Assembly: GCF_015689335.1 (NCBI RefSeq)
Contig: NZ_CP065053.1
Coordinates: forward strand, 2,790,001-2,854,000
Length of the DNA stretch: 64,000 bases
Direction: 5' to 3'
From: Massilia antarctica
Lineage (GTDB): Bacteria; Pseudomonadota; Gammaproteobacteria; Burkholderiales; Burkholderiaceae_D
Under the pieces are notes generated by a model. It was not told the origin of the DNA. It did not search any database and saw nothing but the letters and a program-made list of their open reading frames with translations. Positions 42,843 to 52,545 of this stretch are shown here, one piece after another; position 1 is the stretch's first letter; each line of letters starts with the position of its first letter. The position numbers were made by a program, and so were the translations under genes.

Positions 42843-44372
42843 ATGAATAAAACGATAACAAAGTGCCTGGCCGGACTCGCCGTCCTGTGCGCCATCGGCG
42901 GCGTCTTGCCGGCCTCGGCCCAGGATGCGCCCAAGCCCGATACGACGGCCGCGGTGGTCACGCCGGTCGAAGCGCCCGCCACCACGGCGGTCATGCCTGC
43001 CGCCACCACGGCCAATGTCGCCGCTCCCGCCGCCGCGCCGGCGCCGGTGCCGCAAAAAGGCGACACCACCTGGATGTTCATCTCCACCGTCCTCGTGATC
43101 CTGATGACGATTCCCGGGCTGGCGCTGTTTTACGGCGGCCTGGTGCGCACCAAGAACATGCTGTCGGTGCTGATGCAAGTGTTTGTCGTGTTTGCGCTGA
43201 TTCTTGTGCTGTGGTGCATCTACGGTTACTCGGTGGCCTTCACGCCAGGCAATGCGGTGATCGGCGGCTTCGACCGCGCGCTGCTGTCCGGCATCTATGA
43301 CCCGGCCAAGGGCGTGTTTGCCTATGCCGCCACGTTCAGCAAGGGCGTGGTCATTCCGGAGTTCATTTATGTGGCCTTCCAGGGCACCTTTGCCGCGATT
43401 ACCTGCTGCCTGATCGTCGGCGCCTTTGCCGAGCGCATCAAATTCGCCGCCGTGCTCGCCTTCATGGTGCTGTGGTTCACCTTCAGCTACCTGCCGATCG
43501 CCCACATGGTCTGGTTCTGGACCGGTCCGGACGCCATCACCAATGCCGCCACCCTGGCCACCGAAACCGCGAAAGCCGGCTGGCTGTTCCAAAAAGGTGC
43601 GCTCGACTTCGCCGGCGGCACCGTGGTGCACATCAATGCGGCGGTCGCCGGCCTGATGGGCGCGATCCTGATCGGCAAGCGGGTCGGCTACGGCCGCGAA
43701 GCCATGGCCCCGCACTCGCTGACCATGACCATGATCGGCGCCTCGCTGCTGTGGGTGGGCTGGTTCGGCTTTAACGCCGGCTCGGCGCTGGAAGCGGGCG
43801 ACATCGCCGCGCTGGCCTTCATCAACACCTTGCTGGCAACGGCTTGCGCCACCCTGTCGTGGGTGTTCGGCGAGTGGATCACCAAGGGCAAGCCATCGAT
43901 GCTGGGCGCCGCCTCCGGCGCGGTCGCCGGCCTGGTGGCGATCACCCCGGCGGCCGGCTTCGTCGGCCCGATGGGCGGCTTGGTCATCGGTTTGCTGGCA
44001 GGTATTGTCTGCCTGTGGGGAGTGAACGGCCTCAAGCGCCTGATCGGCGCCGACGACTCGCTCGACGTGTTCGGCGTGCACGGCGTGGGCGGGATCCTGG
44101 GTGCCTTGCTGACCGGCGTGTTTGCCTCGCCAAAGCTGGGCGGCCAGGGCGTTTTCGACTACGTTGCCAACAAGGCGTCGGCGGACTATTCGATCGGCGG
44201 ACAAGTCCTCACGCAGCTGACCGCGGTCGGTACCACCATTCTGTGGTCGGCCGTGGTGTCCTTCATTGCCTACAAACTGGTGGACGTGGTGATCGGCCTG
44301 CGCGTACCGGAAGAAGAAGAGCGCGAAGGCCTGGACATCACCAGCCACGGCGAGTCGGCCTACCACTCCTGA
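42843..44372 (+). CDS. amtB: Ammonium transporter AmtB
   Basis: A 509-aa ammonium channel with an extra N-terminal signal-like segment (CLAGLAVLCAIGGVLPASAQ), an Ala/Pro-rich linker, then 11 helices. Family marks: GLALFYGGLVRTKN, DFAGGTVVHINAA with pore His, HGVGGILGALLTGVF with the second pore His, and a cytosolic C terminus PEEEEREGLDI. The long N-terminal signal is common in betaproteobacterial AmtB. It is paired with glnK in the usual order. Confidence 0.96.
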   Translation: MNKTITKCLAGLAVLCAIGGVLPASAQDAPKPDTTAAVVTPVEAPATTAVMPAATTANVAAPAAAPAPVPQKGDTTWMFISTVLVILMTIPGLALFYGGLVRTKNMLSVLMQVFVVFALILVLWCIYGYSVAFTPGNAVIGGFDRALLSGIYDPAKGVFAYAATFSKGVVIPEFIYVAFQGTFAAITCCLIVGAFAERIKFAAVLAFMVLWFTFSYLPIAHMVWFWTGPDAITNAATLATETAKAGWLFQKGALDFAGGTVVHINAAVAGLMGAILIGKRVGYGREAMAPHSLTMTMIGASLLWVGWFGFNAGSALEAGDIAALAFINTLLATACATLSWVFGEWITKGKPSMLGAASGAVAGLVAITPAAGFVGPMGGLVIGLLAGIVCLWGVNGLKRLIGADDSLDVFGVHGVGGILGALLTGVFASPKLGGQGVFDYVANKASADYSIGGQVLTQLTAVGTTILWSAVVSFIAYKLVDVVIGLRVPEEEEREGLDITSHGESAYHS

Positions 44373-44434
44373 TCGTCGGCGGCACGGCCGGTCCTTTGCG
44401 GGCCGGTCCGCAGCGCTTCCGTGCGCCCTACCGG

Positions 44435-44465
44435 GCCCCCAACGTTGGACATCAACGTTGGGGGC
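44435..44465 (+). terminator. Hairpin after amtB
   Basis: GCCCCCAACGTTG and CAACGTTGGGGGC form a perfect 13-bp stem around GACAT. No long T run follows, so it may be a Rho-assisted or attenuated stop. The rest of the 268-nt gap has no gene. Confidence 0.6.
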
Positions 44466-44640
44466 TCGCTGCATATTGAGGCTGTATTTCTTGAACATGC
44501 TGCCGATCGCGCACGCATTGTTCTCTTGTCTTGCGCATGGAACCCATGCCGGCTCGGCGTTACTCATCCGGATGATATTCGATCATGTCGCCAAGCTGCC
44601 GATGTGCTTCCTGCCACGCCTCTCTTGCTAAGGTAAAAAA

Positions 44641-45786
44641 ATGTTTCCAAATCCGGTGAATAATGCCGCTTCCCGCCCACCCATCACTGCGCCCCGTGAA
44701 GCCGAGGGCCATGGCGAAGCCAGGGCTCAACCCCAAGTTCATGCCGGTACCAAACGTGCATTGTCGCCACCGCGGTCCCCGAATGCGAAGAAGCTGGAGA
44801 TGGATCTGCGCGAGCAGATGACAAAGAAGGCAAAAACGGCTGAGCCGAATGTCGCTTCCAACGCGGCGTTGGAACAGCCGCACCAACCGAGCCTGGCACA
44901 TCCGGATGCAATCGATAATTTTGTTGCTCAAATGAAGGCGGTCGAAGCCGGCTGGAATGCGAAATCGGACGATGAAAAAATCGCACATTTTCAAACGCTG
45001 ATCAGTGAGAAATTTGCGGCGGCCGGCATGCCTGCGCCGACGATAAGCAAGATGGATGCCGGCGGCGGGCGCAACGGGGAGTTCGATGCCGCGTCCTGGG
45101 GTCTCAAAATGGCGCCAGCAACCTTGGCAAAGCCAATGGCCGAGGTCGCTGGCACGGTGTACCACGAATCCCGGCATGCGCAGCAATTCTTTATGATTGC
45201 GCAATATATTGCCAAAAGCAAGATTGCTCCACCGCCGCATCAGCAGATTCCCGCCGCCATACTCGAAGCGGCGGCGCGGGCAGAGGCGAATCCGGCTTCC
45301 CGACTGTTGGCGCCCGAGGAGGACGAAGCGAAGCTTTACCATACAAGCATGTATGGCACCGGCCTCAAGAAACGAAATCATACGCTCACGACCTTGGGTA
45401 CCGCAATGACGCAATTGACGACAGCGATGAGCGAGCTCCAGGCCGCCAAGGTCACCGAGGCAACGACCTTGGCCACCTTCAAGAACTACAAAAATGCGCA
45501 GGGTGAGGAGTTCCAGAAGAGTCCGGATGTGCGGAAGGCCGACGTGACGCATGTGAAGAATTACGACATTAAAGAGGAAGCAAAGGCGCGCCGTATCGAG
45601 GCGGGCGCTGCCTTGATTGCGAAGTCGGACGCGTTCAAGGCGGTGGAAGTCGCATATCGCGCCTTGCCGGAAGAGGCGGATGCCTTCCGTGCCGGAGACG
45701 CGGTATCGGCCAAGCTGAGACCATCCGCAAGCGCGCCGGCGGCCATCGATACTGCCGCTGCGCAGGCCGAGCCGGGGCAGGGTTAG
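44641..45786 (+). CDS. Orphan protein with HExxH metallopeptidase-like motif
   Basis: A 381-aa protein without signal peptide. Residues 1-90 are low-complexity, Pro/Ala-rich and positively charged (RALSPPRSPNAKK). The central part contains AGTVYHESRHAQQFFMIAQY, with H175-E176-x-x-H179 as a zinc-peptidase-like site. The C-terminal part is coiled, alanine-rich helical. The disordered N terminus and single peptidase-like motif resemble secreted effectors or contractile-system cargo, but no relative is named. AAGG lies about 7 nt before the ATG. It has no neighbours on the strand that explain it. Confidence 0.6.
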   Translation: MFPNPVNNAASRPPITAPREAEGHGEARAQPQVHAGTKRALSPPRSPNAKKLEMDLREQMTKKAKTAEPNVASNAALEQPHQPSLAHPDAIDNFVAQMKAVEAGWNAKSDDEKIAHFQTLISEKFAAAGMPAPTISKMDAGGGRNGEFDAASWGLKMAPATLAKPMAEVAGTVYHESRHAQQFFMIAQYIAKSKIAPPPHQQIPAAILEAAARAEANPASRLLAPEEDEAKLYHTSMYGTGLKKRNHTLTTLGTAMTQLTTAMSELQAAKVTEATTLATFKNYKNAQGEEFQKSPDVRKADVTHVKNYDIKEEAKARRIEAGAALIAKSDAFKAVEVAYRALPEEADAFRAGDAVSAKLRPSASAPAAIDTAAAQAEPGQG

Positions 45787-45940
45787 CGCGATGGGGGGAT
45801 TTTGCCGACACGTTTTTTGTTGTCAACACCATGGGGCTTTAAAATAAGGATTTCGCCCCGACTTGGGGTTATCGCAAGGTAATATAGCGTGTTCTGCGTG
45901 CCTGGAGGGTCGGCCTCCCGCATCATTTAAGGAAGTAACC

Positions 45941-47242
45941 ATGGTTCCCCATCTCGTCACAGCCCTGACCGGACCGCTGCTCGACCTCGAAAAAAAAATC
46001 CTCGCGGCCACGCCTGCCATTGAGCGCTGGTTCCGGATGGAGTGGCAGGAACACACGCCGCCGTTCTATTGCTCGGTCGACTTGCGCAACGCCGGCTACA
46101 AGCTGGCCCCGGTCGATACCAACCTGTTCCCTGGCGGGTTTAACAATCTTGCCACCGAGATGCTGCCGCTGGCGGTGCAGGCCGCCATGGCTGCGATCGA
46201 TAAATATTGCCCGGACGCCCGCAATCTGCTGCTGGTGCCGGAAGGGCACACGCGCAATCCGCATTACCTGCAGAACGTGGCGCGCCTGATGCAGATTTTC
46301 CGCCAGACCGGCTTGCACGTACGGCTTGGTTCCCTGTCGCCCGAGATCACCCAGCCCACGCCGCTGGCGCTGCCGGACGGGAACATGCTGGTGGTCGAGC
46401 CGCTGGTGCGGTCAAGCAATGGCCGCCGGGTGGGATTGAAGGATTTCGATCCCTGCACCATTTTGCTGAATAACGATTTGTCGGCCGGCATTCCATCGAT
46501 CCTGGAAAATATTCACGAGCAATCCTTGCTGCCGCCGCTGCACGCCGGCTGGGCGCTGCGGCGCAAGAGCAACCACCTGGCCGCCTACGATGAAGTGGCC
46601 AAGAAATTCGGCAAGCTGATCGATGTCGACCCGTGGATGGTCAACCCCTTCCACAGCAAATGCGGCGCGATCAATTTCGACGAAGACCAGGGCGCGGAGT
46701 GCCTGGCCGACAATGTGACCATGCTGCTGGCCAAGATCCGCAAGAAGTACAAGGAGTACGGGATCAAGGAACAAAAGCCGTTCGTGATCCTGAAACCCGA
46801 TGCCGGCACGTACGGCATGGGCATCCTGACCATCAAGGATGCCAGCGAAGTGCGCGAACTGACCCGCGCGCAGCGCCAGAAGATGTCGGTGATCAAGGAT
46901 GGCGTGGAAATCAGCGACGTCATCATCCAGGAAGGCGTGCCGACCTTCGAGAACATCAAGGATGCGGTGGCCGAGCCGGTGGTGTACATGATCGACCGCT
47001 ATGTGGTGGGCGGCTTCTACCGGATTCACGCCGAGCGCGGGATCGACCAGAACCTGAACGCGCCGGGCTCGCAATACGTGCCGCTGGCGTTTGCCCAGCA
47101 GCACGCCGTGCCGGATCTGAAGGCCAAGCCGGGGACGGCGGCGCCGAACCGCTTCTATGTGTACGGCGTGGTGGCAAGGTTGGGGCTGCTGGCGGCGTCG
47201 CTGGAGATGGAACGCACGGATCCGAATCCGGAAGTTTACTAG
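45941..47242 (+). CDS. gshA: Glutamate-cysteine ligase (Thiobacillus ferrooxidans type)
   Basis: A 433-aa protein matching the proteobacterial GshA type: MVPHLVTALTGPLLDLEKK at the start, PVDTNLFPGGFNNL, LLVPEGHTRNPHYLQN and IKEQKPFVILKPDAGTYGMGI. It joins glutamate and cysteine, the first step of glutathione synthesis. AAGGAAG is 6 nt before the ATG at 45941. gshB follows after a repeat-containing gap, as expected. Confidence 0.94.
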   Translation: MVPHLVTALTGPLLDLEKKILAATPAIERWFRMEWQEHTPPFYCSVDLRNAGYKLAPVDTNLFPGGFNNLATEMLPLAVQAAMAAIDKYCPDARNLLLVPEGHTRNPHYLQNVARLMQIFRQTGLHVRLGSLSPEITQPTPLALPDGNMLVVEPLVRSSNGRRVGLKDFDPCTILLNNDLSAGIPSILENIHEQSLLPPLHAGWALRRKSNHLAAYDEVAKKFGKLIDVDPWMVNPFHSKCGAINFDEDQGAECLADNVTMLLAKIRKKYKEYGIKEQKPFVILKPDAGTYGMGILTIKDASEVRELTRAQRQKMSVIKDGVEISDVIIQEGVPTFENIKDAVAEPVVYMIDRYVVGGFYRIHAERGIDQNLNAPGSQYVPLAFAQQHAVPDLKAKPGTAAPNRFYVYGVVARLGLLAASLEMERTDPNPEVY

Positions 47243-47300
47243 GCTGCGGTGCAAACTTGGAGGGAACGCATGCGTTCCCGCCGAGTGCCGCCTTGGCGCG

Positions 47301-47346
47301 GGAAGTCGTTTCTGCCAATGGCAGGAAGTCGTTTCTGCCAATGGCA
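47301..47346. repeat. Two tandem copies of a 23-nt unit
   Basis: The unit beginning GGAAGTCGTTTCTGCCAATG occurs twice in a row without change (47301-47323, 47324-47346). Each unit contains the small palindrome CTGCCAATGGCAG. The copies lie in the gshA-gshB gap and lead into REP-like sequence. Confidence 0.85.
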
Positions 47347-47472
47347 GGAACGACGGATATAAGGCTACCGGTGCTAACTTCGTCGTTCCCGCGCAGCCTC
47401 CAGTTTCCAAGAAACTCCTCCAATTCCTTAGAACGAGGCAAGTCCAGAGGCTAATGCCGCTAACTTAAGCTC

Positions 47473-47562
47473 CGTCGTTCCCGCGAAGGCGGGAATCCAA
47501 GTCCGACGCTCAGCCAACGGCTACGGAACAAAATTGGGTTCCCGCCTTCGCGGGAACGACGG
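47473..47562. repeat. Paired inverted REP-like repeats, gshA-gshB gap
   Basis: CGTCGTTCCCGCGAAGGCGG (start of a 29-nt copy, 47473-47501) is followed in inverted orientation at 47534-47562, ending CGCGGGAACGACGG. The arms are near perfect with a 32-nt loop. Degenerate partial copies lie at about 47382 and 47631. The same pair recurs at 51273-51353. The 492-nt gap holds no gene. Confidence 0.88.
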
Positions 47563-47734
47563 TTTTGAAGTTTGTGATCAGAAATCCGCTTAACCTAACG
47601 CCCTTAAGTTCAGAAGCCAGTTCTTGGAGAGGCGGGAACCCAAGTTCATCCGTTCGCACCCTATCCTGACTCATCCCAAGCCGACATCGGCGTTTCCGGC
47701 TAAAATCAGTCATTACTCCCGAATGGAATCGCCC

Positions 47735-48682
47735 ATGAAAATCGCTTTCCTCGCCGATCCGCTGTCCGGCTTCAAGACGTACAAGGATTCGACCTTCGCC
47801 ATGATGCGCGAAGCGGCACGGCGCGGCCACGCGGTTTACGCCTTCGAGCAGCGCGACATGGCCCTGGAAGAAGGCGTGGTCAGCGCCGACATCGCCCACA
47901 TCACCCTGACCGGCGACGCCGACGACTGGTACCGCGCCGCGCCCAAGACGGCCATGCGCCTGTCCGAGTTCGACGCCGTCATCCAGCGCAAGGACCCGCC
48001 GTTCGACATGGAGTACGTGTACGGCACCTACCTGCTCGAACTGGCGGAAAAGCAGGGCGCGCGCATCTTCAACAAGCCGTCCGCGATCCGCGACCACAAC
48101 GAAAAACTGGCGATTGCCCAGTTCACCGAATTTACCTCGCCTACCCTGGTCACGTCGGACGCGGCGCGCCTGCGCGCCTTCCACGCCAAGCATGGCGACG
48201 TGATCTTCAAGCCGCTCGATGGCATGGGCGGAGCCGGCATCTTCCTCATCGGCGCCGACGGCATGAACCTCGGCTCGGTGATCGAAACGCTCACCATGAA
48301 TGGCGCCCGGACCATCATGGCGCAGCGTTACATCCCGGCGATCGTCAAGGGCGACAAGCGCATCCTCGTCATCGACGGCGAGCCGGTGCCGTTCGCGCTG
48401 GCGCGCATCCCGCAGGGCACTGAAATTCGAGGCAACCTGGCCGCCGGCGGCATCGGCGTGGCCCAGCCCCTGACCGCGTACGATATCCACATCGCCGAAA
48501 CGATCGGCCCTTTGCTGGCCGAGCGCGGCCTGTTGCTGGTAGGATTGGATGTGATCGGCGACTTCCTTACCGAAGTCAATGTCACCAGCCCGACCTGCTT
48601 CCAGGAGATCACCGACCAGGCGGGCTTCGACGTGGCGGCGATGTTCATCGACGCCGTCGAGCGGCGCAGCAAGGGAAAGTAA
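47735..48682 (+). CDS. gshB: Glutathione synthetase
   Basis: A 315-aa ATP-grasp enzyme: MKIAFLADPLSGFKTYKDST at the start, DAVIQRKDPPFDMEYVYGTYLLE, IFKPLDGMGGAGIF in the ATP loop and GLDVIGDFLTEVNVTSPTC near the end. It joins gamma-glutamylcysteine and glycine. The start at 47735 matches the family; an ATG at 47723 is also in frame. It is 12 nt upstream of the EIIA gene. Confidence 0.94.
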   Translation: MKIAFLADPLSGFKTYKDSTFAMMREAARRGHAVYAFEQRDMALEEGVVSADIAHITLTGDADDWYRAAPKTAMRLSEFDAVIQRKDPPFDMEYVYGTYLLELAEKQGARIFNKPSAIRDHNEKLAIAQFTEFTSPTLVTSDAARLRAFHAKHGDVIFKPLDGMGGAGIFLIGADGMNLGSVIETLTMNGARTIMAQRYIPAIVKGDKRILVIDGEPVPFALARIPQGTEIRGNLAAGGIGVAQPLTAYDIHIAETIGPLLAERGLLLVGLDVIGDFLTEVNVTSPTCFQEITDQAGFDVAAMFIDAVERRSKGK

Positions 48683-48694
48683 GGCAAACATATT

Positions 48695-49102
48695 ATGGTA
48701 GGCATTCTGTTGATGACCCATGCACCGCTCGGGCAGGCCTTCGTGGCTGCGGTGGCGCACGTATTCCGCGGCCCCACCGAGCATTTCGAGGCGATCGACG
48801 TCACCGCCGACCAGGACCTGGGCGAGGTGCATGAACTGGCGCGCGAAGCGATCTGCCGCCTCGACGACGGCGCCGGGGTGCTGGTGATCACCGACATCAA
48901 GGGCGGCACGCCGGCCAACTGCTGCAACTCGCTGGCCGACGCCGGGCGGGTCGAAGTCATCGCCGGCATCAGCCTGCCGATGCTGCTGCGCGCGATCACC
49001 TATCGGCGCGACACGCTCGACGTGGTGGTCGAAATGGCGCTGGCCGGCGCGCAGAGCGGCGCGGTACGGGTCGACAATCGGATCAGGGTAGGACCGGCGT
49101 AA
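48695..49102 (+). CDS. PTS mannose-family EIIA protein
   Basis: A 135-aa single-domain EIIA with phospho-acceptor H9 in LLMTHAPLG and the TDIKGGTPANCC segment. The protein has no EIIB, EIIC or EIID partner in the window. In many Burkholderiales this EIIA-HPr-EI set serves regulation (PTS without sugar transport) rather than import. It lies 12 nt after gshB and 73 nt before ptsH. Confidence 0.9.
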   Translation: MVGILLMTHAPLGQAFVAAVAHVFRGPTEHFEAIDVTADQDLGEVHELAREAICRLDDGAGVLVITDIKGGTPANCCNSLADAGRVEVIAGISLPMLLRAITYRRDTLDVVVEMALAGAQSGAVRVDNRIRVGPA

Positions 49103-49175
49103 AAGGCGATTGGGCGGTGGCTGCGGCCACCAGGTGTGCGAATGTGCAGGATCCGTGTGAAGAGACGACAAAAAA

Positions 49176-49445
49176 ATGATTCAACAAGATCTGGAAATTA
49201 TCAACAAGCTGGGTTTGCATGCGCGCGCCTCCGCCAAATTCACGCAGCTGGCCGCGAAGTTTTCGAGCGACGTCTGGCTCACGCGTAACGCGCGCCGCAT
49301 CAACGCCAAGTCGATCATGGGCGTGATGATGCTGGCGGCCGGGAAGGGCGCCAAAGTCACCCTGGAAGCCGACGGCGCCGATGAAAAGGAATGTGTCGAG
49401 GCGCTCACCGCGCTGATCAACGACAAATTCGGCGAAGGCGAGTAA
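49176..49445 (+). CDS. ptsH: Phosphocarrier protein HPr
   Basis: An 89-aa HPr with phospho-acceptor H15 in KLGLHARASAKF and a regulatory segment AKSIMGVMMLAAGKGA containing a Ser46-like serine. It passes phosphate from enzyme I to EIIA. Its stop overlaps the possible ptsI start at 49445 (TAATG). Confidence 0.94.
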   Translation: MIQQDLEIINKLGLHARASAKFTQLAAKFSSDVWLTRNARRINAKSIMGVMMLAAGKGAKVTLEADGADEKECVEALTALINDKFGEGE

Positions 49446-49477
49446 TGCCGGTCGGACGCACCTCCAGCGGTTCATCC

Positions 49478-51229
49478 ATGGCATCGTTTACCTTGCACGG
49501 CATTCCCGTGTCGCGCGGTATCTCGATCGGCCGCGCGCACCTGCTCACGCCCGCCGCGCTCGACGTCAAGCACTACCTGGTGGCCGAAGAACACCTGGAG
49601 GCGGAGGTCAAGCGCCTGCAGGATGCCTTGGCCGACGTGCACCGCGGCCTGCAGGCGCTGTGGACCGACCTGCCCAAGGACGCGCCGACGGAGCTGGGCG
49701 CGTTCATCGACGTGCACGCCCTGATTCTGTCGGATCCGATGATTTCGGAAGCGCCGCTCGACATCATCCGCACGCGTCACTACAACGCCGAGTGGGCGCT
49801 GGTGACCCAGATCGACGAATTGTCGGCGCAGTTCGACGAAATCGAAGACCTGTACCTGCGCGAGCGCAAGGCCGATATCCAGCAGGTGGCCGAACGGGTG
49901 CTCAAGGTCTTGATGGGCACCGCCCAACTGGCGCCGGCGCCGCTCTCCGACGATCAGTTCCAGCCGCAGATGATCGTCGTCGCGCACGACATTTCGCCGG
50001 CCGACATGCTGCAGTTCCGCGACCGCTCCTTCATCGGCTTCGTGACCGACGTCGGCGGGCAGAACTCGCACACGGCGATCGTCGCGCGCAGCCTCGATAT
50101 TCCGGCTGCGGTGGGCATGTCGCAGGCCTCGCAGCTGATCGAGCAGGACGACTGGGTGATCATCGACGGCGATGCCGGCGTGGTGATCTGCAATCCGAGC
50201 ACCCTGGTGCTGGAGCAGTACCGGGCGCGCCAGGCGGCCATGCTCAAGGCGCGCAAGAAGCTCTCGAAGCTCAAGAAAACCCCGGCGATTACGCGCGACG
50301 GCACCGTGATCACCTTGCTGGCCAATATCGAGCTGCCGGACGACTGTCCGCACGCGCTCGAATGCGGGGCCGAGGGCGTGGGCCTGTTCCGCTCCGAGTT
50401 CCTGTTCATGGGCCGCGGCGGGCAAGCGCACAAGATTCCGAGCGAGGACGAACAGTTCGAGCAGTACCGCAAGGCGGTGGTGGCGATGAAGGGGCGGCCG
50501 GTGACGATCCGCACGCTCGACATCGGCGCCGACAAGCCGCTCGACCAGACCGAGCACACCGCACTGAACCCGGCGCTGGGACTGCGCGCGATCCGCTATT
50601 GCCTGGCCGAGCCGCAGCTGTTCCTGACGCAGTTGCGCGCGATTCTGCGCGCGTCCGCGTTCGGCAAGGTGCGCTTGCTGATCCCGATGCTGTCGCACGT
50701 GTTCGAGATCGACCAGTGCCTGGCGATGGTGGAGCAGGCCAAGGCGCAGCTGCGCGATGCGGGGCAGAAGTACGATACGGCGATCGATGTGGGCGCGATG
50801 ATCGAGATTCCGGCGGCGGCGCTGGCGCTGCCGATGTTCGTCAAGCGCATGAATTTTTTGTCGATCGGGACCAATGACCTGATCCAGTACACCCTGGCGA
50901 TCGACCGGGTCGACTACGAAGTGGCGCATTTGTACGACCCGCTGCATCCGGCGATTTTGCAGCTGATCGCGATGACTATCATGGCCGGCAAAAAGGCGGG
51001 GATCGATGTGGCGGTGTGCGGCGAGATGGCCGGGGACGTGAAGTTGACGCGCCTGTTGCTGGGCATGGGGCTGCGCGAGTTCTCGATGCATCCGGCGCAG
51101 CTGCTGTCGGTCAAGCAGGAGATCTTGAATTGCGACCTGACCACCATCACGCCGCACACGCGCAAGATTTTACGCACCACCGAGCCGCATGCGATTGTGG
51201 AGGCGGTGCAGCAGTTGCAGGTGATTTGA
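49478..51229 (+). CDS. ptsI: PTS enzyme I (phosphoenolpyruvate-protein phosphotransferase)
   Basis: A 583-aa enzyme I starting MASFTLHGIPVSRGISIGRAH. The phospho-His is H198 in GGQNSHTAIVARS; the PEP domain carries GLFRSEFLFMGR and GTNDLIQYTLAIDRVD, with CGEMAGD at the active cysteine. The in-frame ATG at 49445, overlapping the HPr stop, would add 11 residues not typical of the family, but its coupling makes it possible. It drives HPr and the upstream EIIA. Confidence 0.94.
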   Translation: MASFTLHGIPVSRGISIGRAHLLTPAALDVKHYLVAEEHLEAEVKRLQDALADVHRGLQALWTDLPKDAPTELGAFIDVHALILSDPMISEAPLDIIRTRHYNAEWALVTQIDELSAQFDEIEDLYLRERKADIQQVAERVLKVLMGTAQLAPAPLSDDQFQPQMIVVAHDISPADMLQFRDRSFIGFVTDVGGQNSHTAIVARSLDIPAAVGMSQASQLIEQDDWVIIDGDAGVVICNPSTLVLEQYRARQAAMLKARKKLSKLKKTPAITRDGTVITLLANIELPDDCPHALECGAEGVGLFRSEFLFMGRGGQAHKIPSEDEQFEQYRKAVVAMKGRPVTIRTLDIGADKPLDQTEHTALNPALGLRAIRYCLAEPQLFLTQLRAILRASAFGKVRLLIPMLSHVFEIDQCLAMVEQAKAQLRDAGQKYDTAIDVGAMIEIPAAALALPMFVKRMNFLSIGTNDLIQYTLAIDRVDYEVAHLYDPLHPAILQLIAMTIMAGKKAGIDVAVCGEMAGDVKLTRLLLGMGLREFSMHPAQLLSVKQEILNCDLTTITPHTRKILRTTEPHAIVEAVQQLQVI

Positions 51230-51272
51230 TTGCAGGTAGTTCCGCTCCCCCGTCGTTCCCCGCCCCAGTCGC

Positions 51273-51353
51273 GTCGTTCCCGCGAAGGCGGGAACCCAAG
51301 TTTTCTCAGGTAATCGACGATGCCTTGGGTTCCCGCCTTCGCGGGAACGACGG
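51273..51353. repeat. Paired inverted REP-like repeats, ptsI-metX gap
   Basis: A 29-nt element (51273-51301) and its exact inverted copy (51325-51353) are separated by 23 nt. The T run GTTTTTA after the second copy could let the pair act as a terminator for ptsI. It is the same element as at 47473-47562. Confidence 0.9.
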
Positions 51354-51390
51354 TTTTTAGTTTAGCGGTTTTATCATTTTTTCGAATCTC

Positions 51391-52545
51391 ATGTCATCCA
51401 TTGGAATAGTCTCCCCGCAAGCGATGCGCTTTGCCGAACCGCTGCGGTTGCAGGGCGGTGGCGCCCTGGCCGAGTACACCCTGGTGTACGAAACCTACGG
51501 CACCCTCAACGCCGACAAATCGAACGCGGTGCTGGTCTGCCACGCCCTGAACGCCTCGCACCACGTGGCCGGCACCTACGAGGGCGATCCGAAAAACACC
51601 GGCTGGTGGAACAATATGGTCGGTCCCGGCAAACCGCTCGACACCGACCGCTTCTTCGTCATCGGCGTCAACAACCTCGGCTCCTGCTTCGGCTCCACCG
51701 GCCCGATGCACCTCAATCCGGCCACCGGCAAGCCCTATGGCGCCTCCTTCCCCGTGGTGACGGTGGAAGATTGGGTCGCCGCGCAGGCGCGCCTGGCCGA
51801 TGCCCTCGGCATCGCGCAGTTCGCGGCCGTCATGGGCGGCTCGCTGGGCGGCATGCAGGCGCTCGCGTGGAGCATCATGTTCCCCGACCGCCTGCGCCAC
51901 TGCGTCGTGATCGCCTCCACCCCCAAGCTGTCGGCGCAAAACATCGCCTTCAACGACGTGGCGCGCCAGGCCATCCTGTCGGACCCGGATTACCGCGGCG
52001 GCGACTTCTACGCGCACGGCGTGGTGCCCAAGAATGGCCTGCGCGTGGCGCGCATGGTCGGCCACATCACCTACCTGTCGAACGACGACATGGCCGAAAA
52101 ATTCGGCCGTAAGCTACGTAACGCGGCCGAGAGCAACGACTACAAATTCGACTTCGGAATCGACTTCGAAATCGAGTCCTATCTGCGCTACCAGGGCGAC
52201 AAGTTTTCGGAATATTTTGATGCCAATACCTACCTCCTGATCACCAAGGCGCTCGACTACTTCGACCCGGCGCGCGAATTCGGCGGCTCGCTCACGCGCG
52301 CGCTGGCCGGCACCAAGGCTGAATTTTTCGTCGCCTCGTTCACCACCGACTGGCGCTTTTCGCCCGAACGCTCGCGCGAGATCGTCGAGGCGCTGGTATG
52401 CAACCGGCGCCGCGTGACCTACGCCGAAATCGACGCCCCGCACGGCCACGACGCCTTCCTGCTGGAGGACGAGCGTTACATGAACATGGTGCGCGCCTAT
52501 TACCAGCGCATCTGGGAAGCCATGCCGGTGAAAGGACAAGCATGA
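51391..52545 (+). CDS. metX: Homoserine O-acyltransferase MetX
   Basis: A 384-aa alpha/beta hydrolase-fold enzyme: [23 protein letters not shown], nucleophile S151 in [14 protein letters not shown], and the catalytic His in [12 protein letters not shown]. It acylates homoserine for methionine synthesis; in this group the acyl donor may be succinyl-CoA or acetyl-CoA. It overlaps metW by four bases (ATGA). Confidence 0.94.
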   Translation: MSSIGIVSPQAMRFAEPLRLQGGGALAEYTLVYETYGTLNADKSNAVLVCHALNASHHVAGTYEGDPKNTGWWNNMVGPGKPLDTDRFFVIGVNNLGSCFGSTGPMHLNPATGKPYGASFPVVTVEDWVAAQARLADALGIAQFAAVMGGSLGGMQALAWSIMFPDRLRHCVVIASTPKLSAQNIAFNDVARQAILSDPDYRGGDFYAHGVVPKNGLRVARMVGHITYLSNDDMAEKFGRKLRNAAESNDYKFDFGIDFEIESYLRYQGDKFSEYFDANTYLLITKALDYFDPAREFGGSLTRALAGTKAEFFVASFTTDWRFSPERSREIVEALVCNRRRVTYAEIDAPHGHDAFLLEDERYMNMVRAYYQRIWEAMPVKGQA

